From Amphiduros pacificus (lineage: Eukaryota; Annelida; Polychaeta; Phyllodocida; Hesionidae), in the NCBI GenBank assembly GCA_949316495.1, contig OX439010.1, positions 17,044,809 through 17,108,808 on the forward strand: DNA of 64,000 bases. Direction: 5' to 3'. Below are positions 25,291 through 36,971 of this stretch, in pieces; the stretch's first letter is position 1; every line of letters starts with the position of its first letter. Below the pieces are notes generated by a model. The model was not told where the DNA came from and ran no database searches. It was given only the letters and a program-made list of their open reading frames with translations. The translations under genes were made by a program, and so were the position numbers.

Positions 25291-28200
25291 GAACATCCTC
25301 ATGAAGAGCACCATCCATATAAAGGTGACACACACAATGATGAGCATCACCCAGATCCACCAGTTGCAAGCCTTCTGCACATGAGTATCCAGACGCTTGC
25401 TCTCGGTCTCCAACTTGGCATAGTTCGTGTCAACTAATCTCGTTGAATCTGCTAATTTCTGTATGAAAAACATGGCATAATAAGATCAAAATAAATATAT
25501 GTTTAGCACATATTTTATTGTATCAATTGGGACAGAAAATCTGCCAGCTTTGATTTGATTTGATTTGATTTGATATGTTGGCCGCTCCACTTTTGTCTCG
25601 TGGGCACTCAGAGCTTACGCAGCGTGGCTACCCAGCTAGAGGGGAGATCCAATACGCACTATCTCCAATCTGTGAGTAGCACTCGTGAAAAAACTGTCAT
25701 GAAACTTTGTAATGCAGACCTGACATCTGGTGAGAATATGTTGAACTAAATATATGATGTTAGAGGGTGGAAGTGGCGACATTGTTTTCATCAAGAAAAG
25801 TAAATACTGGTGCCTTTTTTCATAAACTGAGGAATATTTATTATTATAACCACACAGCCAATTTATTTGTTTTAAAAAAAGTATCCAAAAATAATTGTGT
25901 GGGCTGACATTTATATATTTTGTGGATTCCATGAGTGGTTAAGTAGTGGTTAAGAGACATAGGCTGTCCCATTGTCCCCGCTTTCAAACTTTCAAAGGAG
26001 GAAATCATTTGCTAATTTATTACAGGGAAGAGGAAAAAATTGTAATTTACCGCATTGTCATCTGTGACAATTTTATTGGCTGCCCGGGCATTTTCCTTGA
26101 GGTTTCTTGCCAGTGATACCATCTCCTCAGCCAGTTTCTCCTGCATAGCATTGTGGTGTTTGAGAATGGCATCCAGGTCTTCTTTTTCCTCACTACTGCC
26201 ACCTGCTGGTTGACGCTGCCGTACACCATCTGTTCCAATTGAAATATGTTAAGTGACTGATATTTGTTGTTTTCTTTTGAGAGAATATTGAGACTTCCAT
26301 CTCCTTAAATAAATGCACAAAATTCTAACTAAAAATGCACTTTTAGTTACAAAATCCTCAATATGTCAAAGTGATTCATGAGTCATTTAAGACCAATCTG
26401 CATATTCCTAAATTATGACTTCTCATTATTAATCATTCCCTTTCCTAATTTCCATGTTTTTTCCGGTTATTTTAGGGATGAGCTTTATTATACATACATG
26501 TGAATCTTACCTGTTTGAGAGGGTTTTTTGCTTAGAAGTTCATCTCTCATTTCTTTTTGGTATTTAGCTTTGGCCTGTAGGTGGAGCTCTCTACTGGGCA
26601 TTGATTTATCTGCCATCTTGGTTGCTGGGGCCAGCAGATCAGCTGCCATGGCCTTCTCTGTGGCTGATGACTGCAAATATGACAAGACAAATAAATAAAT
26701 ATATTCTCTAACGCTCTGAAATGAAAAGGTTTTACGCTGATATGATCTTTATTATTAAATATATATCCAAATTCCAAGAAGTCTGCTGCATGCTATCTTC
26801 TGAAATCATAATGCCATCTTAAAGAAAAGCATTACGAAAGCCAAAAATATTTTGCCTCGTTTTAAGGGTGGGAGACCAATGTTTTGAATATCACTCGCCA
26901 GTTTCTCGGTTTCGATGAGCCCTTTGAGAAAGTCCACTTTTCTGGTGTAGTCTGCCAATTGCTCCTGACTTGGACGACTGTACAAGAAAACGACAAATAT
27001 ATTAGTAGCAATCAAACAGACTTAATTTGGGATTGAACAAATTCTAAATTGAGACATAAAAAAATCCATGTGAGCTTACACTTTCAAAGATACTAGTATC
27101 CTATTTCTTTAATATCTGCATTAATAGATCTTAATCTACAATCCAAACATGATATATGACCAAATAGCTATGTGTAAACCTTAGATAAAGAAAAGAGAAA
27201 GGGACAACAATTTGTGGTTCTATCTATTAATATATTCACAAAAGTGCCAAAAAACATGTTACCTTGGTGATTTTCGAAGGTCAGCAAGTTGGTCTTGAAG
27301 TGCCCCAACATACTGCAAATAAATTAAAGATTTTCTTTTCTGATAATCTATAACTAAACTAAGAAGCTATACACTTGTAAATAAGAGGTAAAAATTACTA
27401 CTCTTAATTCATTGGCAAATAAGTATAATAGTAACAATAATATAAACTTGTGCCATTTGATGATTTCTTTTAAAGGGTTGACTAGTCATGAAAACATAAG
27501 CCAATGGCCTTAGAGCTATGCTGATCACTGCTCTTAAAATTGTTTGTGAACATTTTTTTAAAACAGCTTCATAAATGATCATTTAAATCCTTTCCCAGAG
27601 CACACACTGCACCAGTAAAATAAATTGTGACTGGTAATATCTCTCAGCAGGATGCCAATCGGTTTTGCCGAGTAAACTTATAGATGCAAAATAACAACAA
27701 AGGCCTCTCAATCTTAGCCACTCTGAACAAAGATAATTGTTTGTAACCAAAAACTAATAATAGAGAGGCACCTCATCTACATCTATAAGTTTACTCGGCA
27801 AAACCAATTGGCATCCCGCCGAGAGTGCAAGGTTGCACTAAGGGGTGCAGCTGGTACACACCAACTGCTTGTTGCCAACCTTTATACTCTGGCAGTACTC
27901 ATCCTTGAGTACTGCCTGCAAGGGGTCACTGGAGCTGGATTCACTTGCTGTAGCTGACGTGGTCTCCACATCTATAAGTATACTTGGCAAAACCAATTGG
28001 CATCCCACTGAGAGTAAGTTTTAGTTACTCGTCAGCGACCAGTATCCGCCGATGAAGCAGACCATGACTGCCAACGGCTACAAGGGTCCTCTCCGGCTTA
28101 GCTGCTGTTATCAGCGGTAATTGGTAGCGACGGAAAATTGGTCGGGCACATCTACATCTACATGTTTACTTGGCAAAACCAAATGGCATCCCGCCGAGAG

Positions 28201-28601
28201 TGCAAGTTTGCACTAAGGCTAGTAAGGGGTGCAGCTGATACACACCAGCTGCTTGTTGCCAACCTTTATACTCTGGCAAGTAGCCCCGCTTCACATATTG
28301 AAAAGCCCTGGTCCCCTATAATGACAAGAACTTGACTTGGCAAATATGGCAAAGTCAGCATCAAATGCTGTCGACTGTTAGTGTTACTTGAATGACATGT
28401 TGATAATTCCACGTCATTCACTGACAGTGACACTGGCACTGCTACTACACATCTTCAGTCCACCAAAGTTCACTAAACAAGCACTAGATGTCAAAATGCG
28501 CATACCTTTTCTAGTCTCCAATCTTCCTGCTTCTTTTCAGATGCCATCGCCTCACAGCGACTGAGCAATCTGTTAAAATTTGTCTCTAAACGGGATGTCA
28601 T
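25279..28601 (-). CDS. USE1: USE1, unconventional SNARE in the ER (Qc-SNARE, p31)
   Basis: Six exons on the minus strand: 28601-28506, 27312-27263, 26977-26899 (or 26895), 26670 (or 26663)-26511, 26229-26051 and 25458-25279; about 247 residues (human about 259). The N-terminus reads LLSRCEAMASEKKQEDWRLE and then YVGAL, KVDFLKG and EKLAEEMVSLARNLK, all close to vertebrate USE1. The SNARE helix covers about residues 145-215; DDN at 185-187 falls where this family is known to carry Asp instead of Gln at the zero layer. A single C-terminal membrane anchor (about 221-241) leaves the short tail RMFPKR. It acts in Golgi-to-ER retrograde fusion with syntaxin-18, BNIP1 and SEC22B. The exon 3/4 junction is ambiguous: CTG|GCGAGT (a GC donor) with the first acceptor matches the human length, while GCGA|GTGATA with an acceptor 7 nt later is also in frame. 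Confidence 0.95.
25459..26050 (-). other. USE1 intron 5 with (TTTGA)n microsatellite
   Basis: A short TTTGA/TTGAT microsatellite lies at about 25551-25575. Next to it, 25580-25680 is GC-richer and contains GTGGCTACCCAGCT, which recurs in inverted orientation at 41656-41669 in NDUFA13 intron 1. The remainder is AT-rich with nothing recognised. Confidence 0.5.
27630..28330. repeat. Composite repeat in USE1 intron 1: inverted arm plus ~185-bp tandem units
   Basis: A sequence beginning CATCTATAAGTTTACTCGGC, then AAAACCAATTGGCATCCCG, occurs directly at about 27780, 27965 and 28149, i.e. about 185 bp apart. It also occurs inverted at 27641-27686, so the 46-bp arms 27641-27686 and 27780-27825 form a foldback with a 93-bp loop. 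Copies 1 and 3 continue with a shared block (GGTGCAGCTG, CACACCA, CTGCTTGTTGCC). Copy 2 is cut short where a separate MITE copy begins (28028). The organisation resembles non-autonomous elements with internal tandem cores (for example the pearl/Helentron type known from bivalves), but I cannot assign a family. Confidence 0.7.
28028..28148 (-). mobile_element. TA-flanked MITE, older copy
   Basis: Shares about 110 bp with the MITE at 48352-48476 in inverted orientation: CCGCCGATGAAGYAGACC, CTACAAGGGTCCTCTCC, TTGGTAGCGACGGAAAA. The left end keeps TACTCGTCAGCGACCAGT; the right end (AATTGGTCGGGCAC) is diverged, so the right boundary is approximate. It lies inside the composite repeat of USE1 intron 1 and apparently inserted into it. 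Non-coding. Confidence 0.7.
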
Positions 28602-28888
28602 CTTCCGAATCCACAAATCCGCAACTTCTTGAAATATCGCTCACACCACTATATTGACTTCCACGACAGAAGAGTTCAGTGTGACCCGGAAATGAAGCCA
28701 GCACGTGTCACCTAGGTTACTGTACACAATGCATGGGATGAAAGCAATCAATGGGCACTGATAAAGATTCATCATCAAGCTCCCGGATTAAGAAAAATTA
28801 ACCGCATGTGCCAAATCCTCCTTTTCAACTCGCGAAATTGATTATCTCTGTAAACTGAACGACAACAAAATTATTTTTCAAGCTGAAG
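28602..28888. promoter_or_regulatory. Probable bidirectional promoter, USE1 / TEX45-like gene
   Basis: The USE1 start codon (28601, minus) and the TEX45-like gene (plus) point away from each other. This short, less AT-rich gap contains an ETS-type site CCGGAAAT at 28686-28693 and an E-box CACGTG at 28702-28707; no TATA box is obvious. A strong donor AAG|GTGAGT at 28888/28889 could end a non-coding first exon of the TEX45-like gene, spliced to the acceptor at 31054. Function and start sites are inferred. Confidence 0.5.
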
Positions 28889-31054
28889 GTGAGTTTTATT
28901 ATTTCATTTCCATCTGTTGATTGCCATCCATTTTCTGGTTTGTTTACTCTTCAGCATTCTCATTCCCTGGGAAAGAAAATTACAATATTCCAAGAAAACA
29001 GCTAAAAACCTAAAGGATTTTTTAATTTGTTAATAATTTTGCCAAATATGGGTAGATTAAACGTCTAAGAATATTTATGTATTTATATTCATTTGGCAGT
29101 GCATTCATACAAGTGGTTTTCTGAAGGCCACAGCCAGTTTATTGATCTGCTAATATTGATTAGGATTAATAGAAGTGTCTGATGGGGATAATCAGCGAGT
29201 GAACTAATGCCATTTTGAAAAACCCATTTAGAAATGGAACCCAGGCAATATTGCATGCAATGAACAATAATGTTATTTGAAATCTTATAAAACTGCCTAC
29301 AACTATGTTAACTCTGTGTTTATCCCAATAAAGCTGCACTCAAATCTTTTATTAAATATTGGCTCCCTTTTAAATACCAAAATTTAATATCAATAATTGA
29401 TGCCGATGAAAAATGCTGAATTCAATGAAACAACTTGCTGTGTTTTCAAATTATTTCTGAAAAATCATCAAAACACTGTTTGAGAACTGTTTGAGAATTA
29501 TTAAAGCAATAATAAAAATGTATTAATTTATGATAATACTTGTATTGAAATTATAATACTTGTATCAAAATGTTTACTGACATCAAAATAAAGTCTTCAA
29601 GAAGTCAAAGCTTGAAAGTCAGATTCACTAAATATTAGAGAAATATTACAACATTGTTTGTTATTGTTCATTGATTTAGATATTTCCACAGAAAAATAAA
29701 ATTTCCATCATGAATGAATTAATGACACAACTATTTCCACAGAAAATTAAACGGTCATGATAAATAGGACTCAGAGGCATATGATCAATATATAACTCCT
29801 CTCCATTTGATAGGGAATGTAAACAATCTCCAGTTGTGTTATCAGTGGATTAGACCACTTATGAGGCTCACAGCAGTTGGGTGTTGATATCAATTGTCTT
29901 TCTCAATAGTGTCACAAGAATGATAACAGCCTACTGTGAACAATTTACTTATATATAAGGCTTCATGGGTCAAATACTTGAGATGTAAAAACTGCTTATA
30001 TTGTTTCCGTTAACTCACAGCATGCAACATATTTATTTTGAGATCAAGCTTTCAATTGTACTTTTTTATCATTTGAAAGTTTCATTTAAAACTGAATTTC
30101 ACTGCCTTTATTTCTTGAAGTAATTGCTTGTTAATTAAACTGAATTATATCAATCAAGATGCAAGCCTGAACATGACAAAGCAACCATTGATGGGAAGAA
30201 TTGATTACATCAATAGTCCAAATAATGAGTGATGCTAATTTCTAGCAATTGCTGAAGGAATATTGATTTCAAATTGAAAGTGGCACAAAACATTTCCCCA
30301 CCAAAGATACAAATCCTAATTTGTCATGCATTATACTGGGGATATAATATTCAAAACACCTTGGTCGACAATTATAATAATATAGAAGAAATATATAATT
30401 TAGATATATTTCTAAAAGAAAGATACATCATTTAGATTGATTTTTTTCAAAATAAGTTCAGCAAAATTAGTTTTGGCAAATGGAAAACTGGTATTCAGCA
30501 GTCAGTTGTGACTTGAATGTTTGCTGCACCTTGTAAGTAGTTATCCCTGTTTGATCACTCCTAGTCTGGTATTTATTATGTCAACAATGCAACCCAAAAG
30601 CAAACACTGTCCCTCAATAGATTGATCAACTCACAATTCTTTATTGATCCACTCTTTATTGGAGAGTGATCCTAACTTTTGAAAAGCTACACTTATGTCA
30701 ACGAAGGCCTCCGGGTTTGTGGACAATCGTTTTCCTATTAAATGTATTGAGGACGGATTTAAAGAGATTAAGTGGAATTTTGAAGCAAGATGATAATGTT
30801 TACTCAATTCTTAAGGGGTCTGGATATGTTTATGATTAACCTCAAGGTTAAATTCTGGAATTCCACTCAACCATATCTGAATATTAATGATACATATCAA
30901 TAGATTTTGTTATAAAAGGGAGAGGAATATTGTATGATCCAGAAAATAATTTATCTAAAATTACTTGAACCATATTTCATTCAGATATAAAAGTCGATAT
31001 ATCAGAATATTCATAACTTTTCAAATTAATGTATATATTTCTTTTTCTTTCCAG
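28889..31054 (+). other. Probable 5' UTR intron of the TEX45-like gene
   Basis: AT-rich throughout with no exon seen on either strand. It is bounded by a good donor (GTGAGT at 28889) and a strong acceptor (TTTTTCTTTCCAG ending at 31054) placed 13 nt before the start codon. That is the reason to treat it as an intron in the 5' UTR. Confidence 0.45.
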
Positions 31055-31067
31055 ATTTCTCATCACT

Positions 31068-34000
31068 ATGACAACTGTTCAGTTTGCCCAGATGCCGGGC
31101 GACCGTCACATGATGCCCACCGGCAAGCAAGGAACTGATTTTTTAGCTTCATCCCATTTTAAAATTGCACAGGATGGACAGTTCACAGAGAAATCCCTCA
31201 AGAGTATATTTAAGCAAGATTATATACCCTGGCAAGTAAATGGACGTCCGGCTGCCGCAAAGCCACCAAACCCAGCTGAGGTGCTACACAGGGACAGTCG
31301 TTACTTCACACCCAAAGGTTCAGAAACCTCAGCAGCATTTCCATTAAAGTCTTTAAAGAAAGAAGAGATGGCAGAGGCTCAAGCAAAGTTGAGTAAGACC
31401 AATTTCAAAATGGATAAAGATCTGACCAAATTTGACTCGTTCCACACAACACACAGCATAGAGTTCCCGGCCAAGCCTCTGGACCAAGCGCGAGTGACCA
31501 CCATCCGACCGATGCACAGCTCCATCCCGCAGGGAGACCCAGAGAAGGCACTCCAGCCCATGTCTGACTACAGGGACCGATACCAGAGTCACAGTCAGGG
31601 CAAGCCTGTCAAAGCAGGCTCCATGCACCAAGGTAGGGTCCACTGACTGATTCTAGTTGGGTGTTCGCAACACTTTTGATACTGATCAAGTGGTGTTTCC
31701 AAATCTACCAGACTCAAATATGCATGATAATCATTCTGAAATTATGACATTACTTTCCATGTGTTTTTAAACATCCCTTTCATGGAAAGGGTACTTTTAA
31801 AGGTAAAGGTTAGGGAAACATAAAATTACATCACAGATTCTATATCAATCAGATTTTAAAATGCACTTCATGATTATCAAGTTTGATATGATTTGAGTAC
31901 TATAAACATTGAGCTGCTGGCCTGAATTGTATTTCAGAGAGATAAAGATGGAAGTACAGTGTTGCATTATTTATTTATAGGAGGTCCACCCACAATCACA
32001 GGAGATGGCAGACTGCACCACTTTGACACGACACATAATGAGGTTTTTAAAGGCAAACCATACTCCAGACAGAACCCATTCCCAGCGGTAAGTTAAAAAA
32101 AAGAGACAATCACTATATTCAGTTTCCCATGACTGAAGATAATGATTATCCCCAGTCTGTAAATAATCAGCTCCTGATTCTGACTTTGTACTGCTACATA
32201 GTTGCAAGGTCAATCATACTATCAATAATGCTTACTCTGACAGTGTCCTGCCACAAATACACATAGGGTCAAGAGACTTCTACAAAATGCTGACTGAGAG
32301 GACTTATATCCCGGGTGACTAGGTCCTAACAGGCAAAGAAGACAAATCATGGGTAACTAATGTCTTTGGTGCCTAACAGAACTTATATATCCTCGGTGGC
32401 ATGGAAGACAAATATCTTGGCAGACAAGGAGGTCAAATAAACTAATTCTCGAGGAAGACAGGTATCCTTGCAGAGCAGTAAGACTAATATTCTGGTTGAC
32501 CGGAAGACTATTAGGAAGACTGATATCCTTGTTGACAAGTGAGACTTAATTCCTTGGTGACTAGGAAGACTAAATCTTGGGTGAATCGGAGACTTAAAAG
32601 AAGACTAATATTCTGGTCGACTAGGAAGACAGATATCCTTGCAGAGTAGTGAGACTGGATATCTTTGATGATTTGGAAGACTAATGTCCTTGGTGACCAG
32701 GAAACCTTTTATCCTGGCAGGCTTGGAAAACTAATATCATTGGTTAGGAAGATTAATGGCCCCATCCATTATTAAGCTAATGGCCCTTTCAACCACCTTG
32801 TTAAATTAATGAAAGATTATTGCCAAATGGCTCTAACTACGTATACTGGACCAGAGAACTATTGGCTTTATCTGTTGTTCTATAAGGTCATAGACAGATT
32901 TTAAAATAAACGAATGAACCTTTCTATTTCACCGTCACACTATTGTCCATTGTCCTGTTAGACTAAATAATGGCTCTATCTAGACTATTAACCCACTAGA
33001 CTATTAACCCAGTCCTGTTAGACTGTTATCACACTAATGACCCTATCTATTGTAGTATCATACTAATGATCCTATCTATTGTAGTATTACACTAATGACC
33101 CTATCTATTGTAGTATCACACTAATGACCCTATCTATTGTAGTATCTCACTAATGACCCTGTCTATTGTAGATCACACTTATGAGCCTGTCTGTTGTAAT
33201 ATCACACTAAGGACGCTAGCTATTGTAATATCACACTAATGACTCTAGGTATTGTAGTATCACACTAATGACCCTATCTACTGTAGTATCACACTAATGA
33301 CCCTATCTACTGTAGTATCACACTAATGACCCTGCCAATTGTAGTATCACACTAATGACCCTATCGACTGTAGTATAACATTAATGACCCTGTCTATTGT
33401 GACATCACACTAATGACCCTGTCTATTGTAGTATCACACTAATGACTCTAGCTATTGTAGTATCACACTAATGACCCTGTCTATTGTAGTATCACACTAA
33501 TGACCCTGTCTATTGTAGTATCACACTAATGACTCTAGCTATTGTAGTATCACATTAATGACCGTATCTATTGTAATATCACACTAATGACCCTATCTAT
33601 TGTAGTATCACACTAATGACCCTGTCTATTGTAGTATCACACTAATGACCGTATCTATTGTAGTATCACACTAAGGACCCTGTCTATTGTAGTATCATAC
33701 TAATGACGCTAGCTATTGTAATATCACACTAATGACCCTATCTATTGTAATATCACACTAATGACCCTATCTACTGTAGTATCACACTAATGACCCTATC
33801 TATTGTAGTATCACACTAATGACCCTATCTATTGTAGTATCACACTAATGACCCTATCTATTGTAGTATCACACTAATGACCCTATCTATTGTAGTATCA
33901 CACTAATGACCCTGTCTATTGTAGTATCACACTAATGACCCTATCTATTGTAGTATCACACTAATGACCCTATCTATTGTAGTATCACACTAATGACCCT

Positions 34001-36971
34001 GTCTATTGTAGTATCACACTAATGACCCTATCTATTGTACTATCACACTAATGACACTATCTATTGTAGTATCACACTAATGACCCTGTCTATTGTAGTA
34101 TCACACTAATGACCCTATCTATTGTACTATCACACTAATGACACTATCTATTGTAGTATCACACTAATGACCCTGTCTATTGTGTCATCACACTAATGAC
34201 TGTAACTGTTGAGGCATCATACCAGTGACCCTATCTATTATTGCACCCATTCCATGATCATATCTATTGAGACATACTTTCCTATTCTTAGACAAGTATA
34301 ATTTACATGTACCTATTCAATTTAAATTCTTTAAAATCTCCATGTTTTTCATCACTTGGTGATAGACTAACCGGAAACATAATCCAGTGTTAGGAGTTAA
34401 AAAGTGGAATAGTGTTGTGTTGTGGGGTGGAGGAAGGGGACAAATTTAATTTTGTTGGTGGTTGCCAAACTGTGAATGTGGTAAAACCAAAACGGCTGAA
34501 AATAGGATTAAAATTGCCTCTTTATCTCTTAAGGAGCCTCACACATAATACAAAAATAATTCTCATTTTCATTTACATCTGGTTTCTGTATCTCTTGCTG
34601 CAGCCGGTGGGGTCCAACATTCCCCAGGGAGACCAGGACAAGGAGGTGAACATGCACACGACCCACCAAAAGTCCTTCCCCGCCCACGACAGCATCGCCC
34701 TCAAACCCTACAACAAGAACGCGGTGATGGGAAAGCTACAGCAGACCAACTTCCACCAGCAGGACGGCCACAGCACGTGGGACACCTACCTCAGCACCAT
34801 GTCCGAGGCCTACCAGCCCAGCAAGGGAGACAGTCAGTGTTCCCTTTACCTACATGCAAATTATTACAATGTTCATACTTTATGAAAATCAGTCAGTCTT
34901 TAATTTACAGATGAAAAAAGGATTTACCATATAATTCAAAAAATAGATTTTAGTAATGGTTTGTCACAACAATGGTGTTTAATATTGTTTTCTATTAAAA
35001 TAAAAACAAAACAAGCTTATTATTTAGAACCCAATAAGAATTATTACAATATGACCAAAGTAGAATGTTTAAAAAAATGATTTGCCTATCCTAATTAATT
35101 TTCAATATCTTGATAATGCTTATCTTAAAGGAGGTAATTTTAGAAATATAAAACATTTAATAGACCTAATTATTATAAGTCACAGAATGTCATTTAAGTT
35201 CACTGGATTTAAAGATACCATTATGCATGTTTCAGTTTTTAAAAAATATGATATACCGGTACATTATCAGAAATGCAACAACCCATATTCCATCAATGCA
35301 AATTGTATTTTCTGCACAGTATCAATTTCCAGGATGATCTGACATGATCATTTGGATTATCTGACATGTCCTACATTGTCACCAAGATAATTTTGCATGT
35401 TTCACAAATTAAACATAAAGAGATCCACATAATCTCACTGATTATAATGACCTCCATGGTCAGCATTAAGAAAATGCTAAACTTCAAGTTATGTAATGAA
35501 TATCTGAGGAAATTAATTCTATTTTTACATTCATACAAAGTTCAAATAACTTATTTTATACTTGACGTGTTTTTTATTATTGTTATCTTAAAATCTAATG
35601 GGCTGTAATAAGGAAATAATGATTTCATACTAATGACCCTATTTATTGCGGCATTACACTTACTATCTGTGGCATCATCAATCATAAATCAAGAAATTTT
35701 CTCCTGAATAAAAAAAATTCCGTTCTTTACAGCTGTACGGAGTGCACCAGCCCGGCACCGTAACCATAGTGATTTCCCAGAAGGAGACCGACAGAGCTGG
35801 CGTAACCAGGAGCGTGCCAACATGACGACCAATCGCTTCTACCTCGGCACAGTACAAACACCGCACGCTAACATTGTCTCTGGTGCCAACAAACGCACCA
35901 AGAGTAATGTGTGGTTCGGGGAACCAAGGCTTGGCGAGGATTTCTATGAGACGACTGTAGACAGTACTTTCTTAGCCCCCACCCTGCCACCTGCCCGCGG
36001 TGCTAGGCCAGACTTCAACACCAAGAGTGCTGTGCCACTGAATTATTATCGTAAGTATGGAATCTACAAAAATATCTATATATTTTTTATTTTAAAGAAC
36101 AAGGACTTATTTTGCTTTTCAGGAAATAATTCTGAATATCATATCGAAACACTTTAGAACAAGCATGGAAATAAAATATTTGAATAACAGCACTTAATGT
36201 ATATATACCGGTATCCTAAATTGAAGTGCATTGAATATTATGCTAAACAAATTTTTTCTCTCTGGTCTGAAATTTTTTAAGGAGTTATCTTGATTGTCTC
36301 ATTTTATTTAATGTGCAAAATCAATGTGAATGAGCTTGTGAAGTTTATAGCATCAGATTTTTTTTTTATTTCAGCTGAAGAGAAGAACCACACCACCACA
36401 TTTGCAGATTTCCAGAATCCAAGACAAGGAAAGACTCTCCCTAATCCTAGAGCAATAGATAATGTAAGTATTACCACAACATGTGATACCCAGGTAAACC
36501 TTCACAGCATATAGCACTCCAAGCACAATATGAAATACAAGGATAACAATTCTTTATAAATTGCTCATCTTTCAAAAAAAAAAATAAAAGATGGACTATA
36601 AAATGCTTTCTATCTTTGATTTGTATCGTGCAATGAAATTTGCATATATTTAAATTATCTGAATAATATTTATGAATTATCTGAGTAATTGAATTTTGCA
36701 TTATTCAAACGCAAAATCATATGAAAATTCAATTTATCTTTCCTCTTTACTTATCTGATAAAAACTTAATCATTAATGATTTTATTAAATAAAATTCTCT
36801 TGTGTTTTTCAGTTGAAGATGTCCCATATAAAAGCACCACTAGGTGGCGAGCGTGCATTTGGCACAGAACATCTTGATCAATATACCGCCAAGAGTTCTA
36901 GAAGAGTAATGGTGGATGCTGGCCGGCTCCAGCGAAGTACCGTACCACTCGGCACCCTCAATATCAAATAA
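31068..36971 (+). CDS. SAXO5: TEX45/SAXO5-like axonemal microtubule protein
   Basis: Six coding exons: 31068-31632, 31981-32087, 34604-34832, 35733-36050, 36375-36463 and 36813-36971, all in phase, 488 residues. There is no signal peptide, membrane segment or enzyme motif. The protein is made of degenerate repeats typical of stabilizers of axonemal microtubules: SFHTTHSIEFPAKP, HFDTTHNEVFKGKP and MHTTHQKSFPAH; SSIPQGDPEKALQ and SNIPQGDQDKEVN; TNFKMDKDL and TNFHQQDG; HRNHSDFPEGD. The N-terminus (DFLASSHFKIAQDG, KQDYIPW) and the end (RSTVPLGTLNIK) look like the C19orf45/TEX45/SAXO5 family, whose vertebrate members are sperm or ciliary microtubule proteins of similar length. Family assignment is from memory; SAXO4/PPP1R32 is a less likely alternative. 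The ATG at 31068 is chosen because the upstream codons lie in the acceptor tract. Expected in ciliated cells and sperm. Confidence 0.8.
32088..34603 (+). repeat. 29-bp minisatellite and degenerate relatives in intron 2 of the TEX45-like gene
   Basis: From about 33037 to 34230 there are roughly 41 copies of a 29-bp unit, TATCACACTAATGACCCTAT followed by CTATTGTAG. Common variants are CCCTGTC, ACTCTAGC and GTAATATC. A related but much more degenerate tract (GGAAGACTAATATCCTTGG type, 30-37 bp spacing) covers about 32290-32760, joined by transitional sequence. One isolated monomer lies at about 35627-35660 in the next intron. Each unit contains CACTAATG (branch-point-like) and a short pyrimidine-rich run ending TAG (acceptor-like) on the gene's own strand. 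Confidence 0.9.
34833..35732 (+). other. Intron 3 of the TEX45-like gene
   Basis: The donor is GTCAGT, fixed by phase (GAC A|CT) to the acceptor TTCTTTACAG at 35732. AT-rich. It contains the stray 29-bp-type monomer near 35627-35660 (TCATACTAATGACCCTAT) and nothing else recognised. Confidence 0.6.

Noticed and set aside
25624-25637. GTGGCTACCCAGCT shared with 41656-41669 (inverted), possibly a dispersed repeat
   Set aside because: Similarity does not extend clearly beyond 14 bp, so it may be chance.
25930-25975. tRNA-like or SINE-like stretch (GTAGTGGTTAAGAGACATAGG)
   Set aside because: Resembles an A-box region, but I find no B-box, acceptor stem or poly(A) tail.
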